The notes under the pieces were generated by a model that had not been told where the DNA came from, did not search any database, and saw only the letters and a program-made list of their open reading frames with translations. 64,000 nt of DNA from Prinia subflava (taxonomy: Eukaryota > Chordata > Aves > Passeriformes > Cisticolidae), in NCBI RefSeq assembly GCF_021018805.1, contig NW_026961079.1, forward strand, positions 62,001-126,000, in the 5' to 3' direction. The position numbers and the translations under genes are program-made. Shown one piece after another: positions 55,340-64,000 of this stretch. Numbering within the stretch: the stretch's first letter is position 1; every line of letters starts with the position of its first letter.

Positions 55340-55560
55340 GGGAAGGTGCTTCAGGGGCTGGAGCCATTACCAGATGTTCTGGGTCGGATTGCTGAGTTTT
55401 GGTTAATCCCAGGCCAGGAAGGGGCCAGTGCTCTGGGTGTTGGAGCTGTTACTGGATGTTTTGGGTTGGATTGTGAATTTTGGTTAATCCCAGGCCAGAA
55501 AGGGACTGGGAGGGGGCCGGTGCTCCCAATGTTGGAGCCTTTATCCCAGCACCAGAGCCG
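55340..55560. repeat. TTTTGGTTAATCCCAGGC repeat in putative NANOS3 3' UTR
   Basis: Three units of about 80-100 bp, each with TTTTGGTTAATCCCAGGC and GGATTG, upstream of the plus-strand AATAAA. Confidence 0.75.
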
Positions 55561-55653
55561 TTACTTAGCGTTTTGGATGGGTTTGGTGGGATTTGTTGAC
55601 GGCGGGAAGAGCCCAATAGTCAGTGCTGGAACCGTTATCCAGATAAAGGGTGG

Positions 55654-55659
55654 TTTATT
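55654..55659 (-). terminator. BRME1: BRME1 poly(A) signal AATAAA (minus strand)
   Basis: AATAAA on the minus strand, 40 bp after the BRME1 stop codon (55701-55699). Confidence 0.7.
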
Positions 55660-55674
55660 CCCGTTGTTTCCATC

Positions 55675-55680
55675 AATAAA
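55675..55680 (+). terminator. NANOS3: Plus-strand AATAAA, likely for NANOS3
   Basis: AATAAA in CATCAATAAATGG. It is 19 bp from the opposing BRME1 signal, so the two transcripts overlap at their 3' ends if both are used. Confidence 0.6.
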
Positions 55681-55698
55681 TGGTTATTTCTGATGTCC

Positions 55699-57865
55699 CT
55701 ATCCCTCTTTCCAGCGGCTTCCGCTGGGCACTGCCCTCCTGCCACGCCGTGGCTTTGGCCTCCGCAGCAGCTCCAGCCCCCGGCGGGCCCCCATGGCCAG
55801 GCGGCTGTGGGGGGACACGGGCATCACCCAAAGGGTGCCGGACCCCCGATCCCAGGGGAATCCACACGGATTTAGGACTTACTTGAGGTCTGAGAGCTCC
55901 CGGATCAGCCCGCAGATGATGTCGCTCGCATCCACCGGCTCCGTGGCTCTGGCACTGCCGGGAGAAGGAGAATCAGGACCTTCCCACTCCCCAAGTCAGG
56001 AATTTCAGACAAGATCAGTAGGGTCTGGATCCACTCACCCTTCCCATGGCTGTACTGGGCTGTTCCCCGTGGATCTGGTGTGGATCCGGCCTGTGGTGTC
56101 CCATGGCTGCTGCCCAGCGGCCTCTGGAAGTGGCTGCAGGAAAGAAAGGAGCTGGAGCTGGAGCCCAGGAGGGTGGGGAGGGTCCCAGCTGAGGTGGGGA
56201 GGGGTCTCTGGCTCTCAGTTTGGGTGGGGAGGGCCCATCCCAGTTGTACCTCCTCTGTTGGGAGCTCTGGGCTGGTCCCCTCCCGCTGGTCGTGGGGCTC
56301 GGTGCTGGTGGCTGCTGGATCCAGTCCTGGTGCTGCCACACTGGAATTCCCTCTCTGGGAATTCCCGTTCTCTGCATCCCCTCTGCCGCTCCGGGGATCT
56401 CTGGGACCATCTGGGGACCCTGTGTCCATGCTCACAGTGCCACATCCTTCTTCCAGGGCACCTTCTCTCCCCTCTCCTGCTGCATCCAGCACCTCCAAAC
56501 TCTCTGCAGGGGCCGTGCCTGTCACCGTGTCCTCAGGGCTGGATCCCTGTGCTCCAGAATTCCCTTGTTTGGGTGATTCCAGCTGGTTCTCTCCTGCTCC
56601 ATCCCAAATTCCCTGTTTCAGTGGCTCCGGCTGCTCTTCTCTTGCCTCATCTGCCTCTGAAACTCCTGGTTTCACTGACTCTGGATGCTCCTCTCCTGTC
56701 CCATCCAAAATTCCGTGTGTTGATGTTTCCAGCTGCTCCTCTGCTGCCCCATCCACCTCTGAAATTCCTGGTTTTGGTGATTCCAGCTGATCCTCTCCTG
56801 TTCCATCCAAAATTTTCAGTTTCAGTGACTCCAACTGCTCTTCTCCTGCCCCATCTGCCTCTGGAATTCTCACTGGGGGTGACTCCAGCTGCTCCTCTCC
56901 TGCTCTATTCCCCTCCAAGATTCCCAGCTGAGATGATTCCAGATGATTCTGTCCCATACCTTCCAAAATTACATGTTTCACTGACTCTGGGGGATCCTCC
57001 CCTGCCCCATCCACCTCCAAAATTGCCGGTTTTGGTGATTCTGGACAATTCTCTCCTGCCCCATCCACCTCCAAAATTGCTGGTTTTGGTGATTCTGGAC
57101 AACTCTCTCCTGCCCCATCCACCTCCAAAATTGCTGGTTTTGGTGATTCTGGACAATTCTCTTCTGCCCCATCCACCTCCAAAATTGCTGGTTTTGGTGA
57201 TTCCGGACAATTCTCTCCTGCCCCATCCAAAATTTCTGGTTTTGGTGACTCTAGCTCATCCTCTCCTGTCCCATCTGCTTCCAAAATTCCCAGCTGGGGC
57301 AATTCCAGATGATTCTCTTCCATCTCATCGGAAATGCCCTGTTTCGGTGATTCCAGTGCTCTGCTGTCTCTGCCCTCCTGAAAGAACACGTTAAAAATGT
57401 CAGTTTGGGGGAGTTTTTCTCTCTGTTTGGTATGAACACCGTGCTGGAGGTTTTCCTTACCTGTGGAGATCCGGCTCCACGCTCTCCCACAGGGGCTCCT
57501 TCTGGATCCACCTTGCCACCACTGTTCCAGCAAATTCCATGAGATTGGACCCGGGTGGACCCAGCCCAGGTCTCTCCCCTCCCGTTACCTCTCCTGGGTG
57601 TCCATCCTGGCAGGGTCTCCATCGGGATGGCTGCTCTGGGAAGGAATGGGCACGGCCGAGCCAGCAGCTCCTGGCGCTTCCAGAAGGACCCGCTTGGCTT
57701 TGGGAGCGTGGAATTTCCTGTCGCCTGTCGTGTGGGGAGGAAAGGCACTCTCAGTTTGGACGTGGGGGATCCCAGTTGTGTGGGGAAGGGTCATTGTGGG
57801 CCCAAACTGGGACATTTGGGCGTTTCCCTGTTACCTGGGAATGGGCGGGTCCTGCGCTTCCCCAT
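55699..57865 (-). CDS. BRME1: BRME1 (C19orf57), meiotic recombinase recruitment factor
   Basis: Meiotic protein that works with MEILB2 (HSF2BP) and BRCA2 to load RAD51/DMC1 on double-strand breaks. Seven exons on the minus strand: 57835-57865, 57589-57724, 57461-57521, 56250-57377, 56039-56133, 55883-55954, 55699-55804, giving 542 residues with all junctions GT-AG and in frame. It starts MGKRRTRPFPGDRKFHAPKAK, a basic N-terminus. The large exon 4 is mostly a degenerate 19-residue acidic repeat (ESPKPAILEVDGAGENCP type). The end of exon 6 and exon 7, DASDIICGLIRELSDLNRL, match the conserved C-terminal MEILB2-binding helix. Identity rests on this C-terminus and synteny; the middle is fast-evolving. 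Confidence 0.85.
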
Positions 57866-58649
57866 CCCGGCGCTGCCTGAGAGGGACAAGGAGTAGCCCC
57901 AAATTACCCCAGCTCTTATTACTCCCACCCCTCCCATACCCCGCTGTTTTCCCTCAGGCCCCAGCAGCCATTTTCCCCCCAGCCCTCTACCCCGTCAGCT
58001 CAATCAATATCCCCCAGCTCCCCCAAAGGCACGATTGCAACAGAAAGACCCAAACACTCCGGCCCTGAAGCGAAAATCGTGGAATTTCCGCCGATTTCCA
58101 CCCCATTTTCCACCCCGGGCCAGTCTCTCCACCGACCCCCTCACGTTTTTCCCGCCTTTTCCCTGCCCGCGGGGCACGCCGGGAGTTGTAGTTCTCCCGC
58201 GCCGCTAAGCGAGACGCACCCGCAGAGGTTTTTGCGGCAGCGGCTTTTGCGACGGCGATGCCGTAAAGCGCGGGGTGTTGACAGCAGCCGGCGGAGCAGG
58301 AAGTGAGTGAGGATAAACCGGGATAAACCGGGGTAACCGGGATAACCGGGATCGCCGGGATCGCGAGGGTCAGCCGGGATCGCCGGGGTCGGGGGTGAGG
58401 GGCGGCGGAGCGTCGGCGGAGAGCTGGGGACTGACGGTGCCTTGTGGGGTGCTCTGGGAGGGGGGAAAGGGGCGACTGGGCCTCGTGAGGGGCGGGGGAC
58501 ACCGGGATCTTCTGGGGGGCTCTGAGGCGGGTTGGGGCATTAAAGGGGGCTCGGAAGGGCTCGTGGGAGGCCCGGAGGGGAGCGGGGGCTCAGCTCAGGG
58601 CCGGGGTCCCCCCGTGTTCCCCCAGCTGGGCCCGGCGGGACGCGGAGCC
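57866..58649. promoter_or_regulatory. Divergent promoter of BRME1 (-) and CC2D1A (+)
   Basis: CpG-rich, without TATA. A ZNF143/THAP11-type motif, GGCACGCCGGGAGTTGTAGT, is at 58173-58192. A probable non-coding first exon of CC2D1A ends at about 58302 before GTGAGTGAGG. The coding exon begins after the acceptor at 58624. GGATAAACCGGGATAACCGG short repeats lie at 58310-58390. Confidence 0.7.
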
Positions 58650-61600
58650 ATGAGCCGAGCGAGGAGGGTCCCGGGCCGGGGCGCCGCCATGGCCAGGCAG
58701 GTGCGTGTGACCTCCGGGACCCCTGCCCTGGATCCCGGGGGTCCCATCCCGCGGGGTCCCACCCTCCCCTCCGCCACTTTCGGGGATCCCCTGCTCTGGA
58801 TCCGGGGGGAATCCCCTCCTCCGGATCCCAGGATCGCCCCGCTCCCCCCTCAGCGCTGTCGCCGCCCCTCAGATGGGGCTGCTGGCGGATCCCGGCGCGG
58901 GGGGGAGCCCGGGGGATGCCGGCGGTGACGGGGACGCGGCGCTGGAGGCTGAGCTGATGCTGCTGCTGGGGGGCCGGGAGGCGCCGGAGGGTGGAGACCC
59001 CTCCCCTCCCTCCCAGCGAGGTAAATCCCCTTGCCCGGACCCCCTCGAACGGGGATCAGCTCCCCCCAAAACGGGTTTGTGACCCCCCTGTTCCCCCCAG
59101 CTCTGGCAGCAGTCGAGACCCTGGCCCAGCTCTGCCTCCAGGACCCCCTGGAGGAGGAGGAGGAGGAAGAGGAGGAAGGGGAGGAAGATCTGGAGAATGA
59201 GGAGGAGCTGCTGGTGAGGGGGGACCAGGGGAGGTCCTCAGCCTGGAGAAGGGGATCCCTGCCCCGAGCAAGGGCTGATTCCCGGGATCCCTGAGCAGGC
59301 AGAGCTGCAGGAGGTGCTCGAGGAGGGGCCTGGGAGCGCGGCCGTGGCGGAGACCCCACAGGTACGGCCTGGGCCACTGCAGCCCCGATCCAGGGCTGAT
59401 CCCAGCCCCGATCCAGGGCTGATCCCAGCCCCGATCCAGGGCTGATCCCAGCCCCGATCCAGGGCGGATCCCAGCCCCGATCCAGGGCTGATCCCAGCCC
59501 TGATCCAGGGCTGATCCAGGGCGGATCCCAGGGCCGATCCCAGCCCCGATCCAGGGCTGATCCCAGCCCTGATCCAGGGCTGATCCCAGCCCTGATCCAG
59601 GGCGGATCCCAGCCCCGATCCAGGGCGGATCCCAGCCCCGATCCAGGGCGGATCCCAGCCCCAATCCAGGGCCGATCCCAGCCCCAATCCAGGGCCGATC
59701 CCAGCCCCGATCCCAGGGCCGATCCAGGGCCGATCCAGGGCGGATCCCAGGGCTGATCCCAGGGCCGATCCAGGGCGGATCCCAGCCCCGATCCCAGGGC
59801 GGATCCCAGCCCCGATCCAGGGCGGATCCCAGCCCCGATCCAGGGCGGATCCCAGGGCGGATCCCAGCCCCGATCCAGGGCTGATCCAAGCCCCGATCCA
59901 GGGCGGATCCCAGGGCGGATCCCAGGGCGGATCCCAGCCCCGATCCAGGGCTGATCCAAGCCCCGATCCAGGGCGGATCCCAGGGCAGATCTCAGCCCCG
60001 ATCCCAGGGCGGATCCCAGGGCGGATCCCAGCCCCGATCCAGGGCGGATCCCAGCCCCGATCCAGGGCGGATCCCAGGGCGGATCCCAGGGCGGATCCCA
60101 GGGAGTATCCCAGGGCAGATCTCAGCCCCGATCCCAGGGCAGATCTCAGCCCCGATCCCAGGGCGGATCCCAGGGCGGATCCCAGGGCCGATCCAGGGCC
60201 GATCCAGGGCCGATGCCGGTGCTCCGGTGTTCCCGCAGGCGCCTGCAGGTGGCGGGGCGCTGCTGGCGGAGCTGGCGGAGCGGGCGGAGCTCTACCGGGC
60301 GGCCCTGGAGAACGCAGCCAAGGAGAACGGCAACGGGGCCCGGCTCCGGCGCCTCCAGCGTGGCCTCAAGGTGAGCCCCGGTGCCTGAAACTGGGGCTTT
60401 GGCCGCTCTGGCCAGACCTGATCCCTCTGCTCTGAAAACTCTCGGGAAAACCTTGGGTTCATGCTGGTTTTCCCAGTACTGAGCAGCTTGTCACAATTCT
60501 GAACCCTGTTTGACACAGTTTTGCCTGAGTCTGAGCAGTTTTACCGTTTTTTCCAGTTCTGAGCCCAGTTTTATCTCACTTTGTCCAGCGCTGACCAGTT
60601 TCATTCCAATGAAATTCCATTCCATTCCATTCCATTCCATTCCATTCCATTCCATTCCATTCCATTCCATTCCATTCCATTCTGAGCCCTGTCTTACCCC
60701 ATTTTCTGATTGCAGATCCCTGTTTTACCTCATTCTTCCCAACTCTGCCCCCATTTCACCCCATTCCTGCAGATTTTCACCGTTTTCCCGTTCCCCTGTT
60801 CCCCCAGACCCTGGAGCAGATGCTGGACTCCGTCCGGAGCGGGAAGCGAATCGACGAGGCCGAGATTCCGCCCCCGGTGGCTCTGGGGAAGGGCGGGGGG
60901 GCCCCCGGGCCGCCGCCCCCCGTGAGCCCTGAGCCCCCAGTGCAGCCTCCCACCCCTCCACAGCCGCCCCCAGCCCCGGATCCCTGCCCGGTGCCCAGCT
61001 CGGTGCCCAGCCCGGTGCCCAGCTTGGTGCCCAGCCCGGTGCCCAGCTCGGTGCCCAGCTCAGTGCCCAGCTCGGTGCCCTGCCCGGTGCCCAGCCCGGT
61101 GCCCAGCCCGGTGCCCAGCTTGGTGCCCAGCTCGGTCCCCAGCCCGGTGCCCAGCTCGGTGCCCAGCTCGGTGCCCAGCCCGGTGCCCAGCCCGGTGCCG
61201 GCGCTCCGCCTGCGGCTGCAGGAGCTGCAGAAGGAAGCGCTGGCGGCCAAACGCCGCGGGGACACGGCCACGGCCCTCGGGCACTTCCGGGCGGCCAAGG
61301 TACGCCCGGGATTGCCGGAATCCCCCCCAGATCCCTCTGCTCCTGGGCCCTGCCGCCCTGCCCGAATTTCTGTTGTCCTGCGGTTTTCCAGAGGCTGGAG
61401 GCGCAGCTGGAGGCGCTGGAGCGAGGCCGCGTTCTGCCAGCCCCAGGTGAGACCCCATCCTGATGGGAAGAGTCTGAGCCCCTGGTTTGGGGGCCCTGCA
61501 GGTCCGGGTGGGATCTGGCTGCTCCCTTCCTGCAGATCCACAGCCGGAGGGGCCGAAGGCTCCACTCCCGAGGGATTCACCGGCGAGGGATCCACTGGAC

Positions 61601-63924
61601 ACCAGCCCAGCCCCTCCCGCTGCAGGTCAGCTCTGGTTGCTCCCTGGGCAGGGGGAATGGGGAGGAAAAGGGGGGTTCTTGGGAATTTCCCGTTTCTCCC
61701 TCCCCAGAGCCACCCCGGGCGCCGCGGGACGTGCGGGAGGCGCTGGAGCAGCGCATGGAGCGGTACCGGGCGGCCGCGGCCCAGGCCAAGGACAGCGGGG
61801 ACGCCAGGAAGGCACGGATGCACGAGAGGATCGTCAAGGTGGGAGAGCTGCATCCCAGAACAGTGATCCCAATCCCAGACCAGTGATCCCAGTCCCAGAA
61901 CTGTGATCCCAATCCCAGACCAGTGATCCCAGTCCCAGACCAGCGATCCCAGTCCCAGAACTGTGATCCCAATCCCAGACCAGTGATCCCAGTCCCAGAT
62001 CAGTGATCCCAGTCCCAAACCAGTGATCCCAGTCCCAGACCAGTGATCCCAGTCCCAGAACCGTGATCCCAGTCCAGGCACAGCGATCCCAGTCCAGGCA
62101 CAGCGATCCCAGTCCTGCCTTGGGGGGAGCCCAGTCCTGGTGCGGGTGCTCCCGATCCCAGAACAGTCATCCCGGTGGTGCCGTGGTGATCCTGGTCCTA
62201 GTCTCCCCACAGTGACACCAGCCCCGCTCTGTGGGTGATCCCAGTCTGGCCCCAGTGCTCCCAGTCCCCCTTTGGGTGCCCCCTGACGCCCCTGTGTCCC
62301 CCCAGCAATACCAGGCCGCCATCAGTGCTCACAGCGCCGGCAGAACGGTGGATCTCTCGGAGCTGCCGGTTCCCCCGGGTACGTTCCTGCTTCCTAATCC
62401 ATGGGGGGACACGATGGGGCCGGGAAGCTCTAATTCCCACCGGGATCCCCCCCCTTTTCCAGGCTTTCCCCCCATCCAGGGCACGGAGATCCCGTCGGAG
62501 CCAAGCATTTCTGGGATGCTGGAGGCGGCCTTGAGGCTGACAGGGCCGGAGCAGGAGGAACAGGAGGAGGAGGAGGAGGAGGAAAAGGGGGACACCAAGG
62601 CGGCCAAGGTGGGATTTGGGGGTCATGGCAATTTGTGGTGGGGGCAGGACCCCGAGTGGGACGTTCCCAGTGGTTCTTACCAACACCATCATCCCACGGC
62701 TGCAGGTCCAGCCCAGCGCTCCTCCCGCAGCCCCTCCCAAACAGCCCCGGAATTCCCACCCGGCTCCCAAACCTGCTGGAAAAGGTACAGGGGGGACTGG
62801 GGGTACGGGGGGTGAGGGGAGCACCAGCACGGGCTGGCTGGGGGCGCCCTGACCCCCTCCCAGCCCAGCAGCAGCTGGAGTTCCTGGAGCTGCGGCGGAG
62901 GCAGCTGGCGCAGGCCGCGCTCCGGGCCAAGCGCCGCAACGACCTGGAGGGGGCCAAGCTGCTGCTGCGCCGGGCCAAAGGCGTCGAGGGGCTCATCGGG
63001 GCCGCCCGCGGGGGGCTCCCCGTGGACATCGCCCAGGTGAGGGGGCCGCCCGTGTGTCCGGCCGAGGATGCCCTCCCAGAGCCCGTCCCCTCGGGGATCT
63101 CGCTCCTCGGATCCCACAGGATCCCAAATCCCTGCCACAGGTCCCGGAGGTGCCCCTGGACGGGGCAGAGTTCGAGCTGGGGCCAGGCAGGGGGGTCCCG
63201 ATGCCCCCCGAGGTCTCCAAGACCTTCCTGCAGCTGGCGGGGGCCCTTCGGAAGCAGCACCAGGTGAGGCTGAAACCCCAAGAAATAGGGGGCCACCAAA
63301 AAAGAGGGGGAATCAACCCCAAAAAACATGGTAGTATCTCAAAAACGCGGGGGAGTATCCCCAAGAATTGAGGGGACTGGGGGAGCACCCCAAGGAGGGG
63401 GGCTCCAGGATATTAGATGGATATGGAAAACTTCCTTCTCTTTCTCCTTTTCCCTGTCTCCTTTTTCCTCTTTTTCTTCTTTTTTTCTCTTTATTTCTCT
63501 TCCTTTTCCCTTTTCTCCTTTTCATTTATCTTCCTTAATTCTTTCTTTTCCTCTTCCTTCTCTTTTTTTGCCCTCTCTCTCATTCTTTCCCTTCCTCCTC
63601 CTCCCCTTCCTCCCGTTCCTGTTTCTCCCCCAGATGTGTCTCACCTATTCCCGACAGTTCGCTCACCTGGGGAACATCTCAGAGACCACCAGGTGAGGTC
63701 TGGCGTGGGGGGTGGATAGGATCTTCCTCCTCCTTTGTGGAAGAGGAGGCTGATCCTGGGGGGAATCCCGGGGTGGGGGTGTCACCTGTCCAGGTGTGTC
63801 CCCCCAGGTGTGAGGCACTGGCCGAGGAATGCCGGCGGCACATGGAGACCCTGCGGAGGGAGCACAGCCGAGGGGGGCCCCCCCCAAAGCCCCGCTACGA
63901 GCAGAGGACCTTCAGTGTCATCAA
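58650..63924 (+). CDS. CC2D1A: CC2D1A, coiled-coil and C2 domain protein 1A (5' part, continues off window)
   Basis: Scaffold and regulator in NF-kappaB, cAMP/PDE4D and ESCRT-III (CHMP4) pathways. Mutated in human intellectual disability. Sixteen coding exons here: 58650-58700, 58873-59020, 59101-59213, 59299-59361, 60239-60370, 60808-61299, 61392-61446, 61536-61625, 61708-61838, 62306-62378, 62463-62608, 62706-62784, 62864-63036, 63141-63263, 63634-63692, 63808-63924. They give about 681 residues, all junctions GT-AG and in frame. DM14 repeats are in exons 5-6 (RAELYRAALENAA), 6-7 (KEALAAKRRGDTATALGHFR), 9-10 (QRMERYRAAAAQAKDSGDAR) and 13 (QAALRAKRRNDLEGAKLLLR). Exon 16 ends RYEQRTFSVIK, just before the C2 domain, which lies beyond the edge. 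Exon 6 holds a long VPSS/VPSP repeat not in human. Confidence 0.96.
59385..60222. repeat. GATCCAGGGC(G/T)GATCCCAGCCCC minisatellite, CC2D1A intron 4
   Basis: About forty units of 10-24 bp fill the 0.88 kb intron. Confidence 0.95.
60608..60681. repeat. (ATTCC)n array, CC2D1A intron 5
   Basis: Fourteen perfect CCATT pentamers, the same unit as vertebrate GGAAT satellites. Confidence 0.95.
60985..61200 (+). repeat. CC2D1A: Coding minisatellite GTGCCCAGC(C/T)(C/T)G in CC2D1A exon 6
   Basis: About eighteen 12 bp units encode Val-Pro-Ser-(Ser/Pro/Leu), all in frame, in the linker between DM14 domains 1 and 2. Confidence 0.93.
61855..62125. repeat. GATCCCAGTCCCAGACCAGT minisatellite, CC2D1A intron 9
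   Basis: About fourteen units of 18-20 bp. Confidence 0.92.
63425..63633 (+). other. CC2D1A: Long pyrimidine tract before CC2D1A exon 15
   Basis: About 200 bp of almost pure T/C (TTTCTCCTTTTCCC type) lead into the acceptor of exon 15. It is far longer than an ordinary polypyrimidine tract. Confidence 0.85.
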
Positions 63925-64000
63925 GTGAGGGGGGGCTCACCTGGGAGGGAAAGGTGTGGGGCACTTCCGGGGTGGGAGCACACCTGGAGTGGGGGCGGCA

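Noticed and set aside
56039..57533. BRME1 exons 3-5 read as one continuous 542-residue open frame
   Set aside because: It reads through two introns. GTAAGG/TTTCAG (57460-57378) and GTACAA/CTGCAG (56249-56134) junctions are needed to reach the conserved C-terminus in frame, and the spliced model has consistent phases.

Overview
The window is a piece of a vertebrate nuclear genome, very probably a bird microchromosome. It is extremely GC-rich, has very short introns, and almost every intron is filled by its own tandem repeat. The gene order matches human 19p13.13-p13.12: CACNA1A(-), YJU2B/CCDC130(+), MRI1(+), C19orf53(+), the miR-23a~27a~24-2 cluster(-), NANOS3(+), BRME1/C19orf57(-), CC2D1A(+). 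The bird assignment is inference from this compaction and base composition. Gene identities rest on protein or miRNA similarity recognised by eye; no database search was run.

Positions 1-34,077 hold CACNA1A on the minus strand, the pore subunit of P/Q-type calcium channels. Exons 1-43 (human numbering) can all be placed, and the last exons lie off the left edge. The mutually exclusive exons 37a and 37b are both present. They are separated by 4.7 kb of pyrimidine-rich (in RNA) and AT-rich low-complexity DNA. Intron 1 is a textbook U12-type AT-AC intron. Three further splice junctions look irregular: exon 4/5, intron 16 and intron 38.

Positions 34-38 kb separate the head-to-head CACNA1A and YJU2B promoters and are mostly minisatellite, plus a cluster of RFX X-box-like motifs. 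From 38.2 to 44.2 kb YJU2B, MRI1 and C19orf53 are packed head to tail. The last coding exon of YJU2B shows an apparent one-base frameshift.

Positions 44-53.5 kb have no protein gene I can support. On the minus strand this stretch carries three microRNA hairpins whose mature 3p arms match miR-23a, miR-27a and miR-24 exactly. A plausible spliced host transcript surrounds them. ZSWIM4, which sits here in human, is not seen. There is a tight cluster of AP-1 sites and a short possible remnant of miR-181c upstream of NANOS3.

Positions 54-64 kb contain NANOS3 (germ-cell RNA regulator), BRME1 (meiotic recombination factor) and the 5' two thirds of CC2D1A. BRME1 and NANOS3 are convergent with poly(A) signals only about 20 bp apart. 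BRME1 and CC2D1A share a divergent promoter with a ZNF143-type motif.
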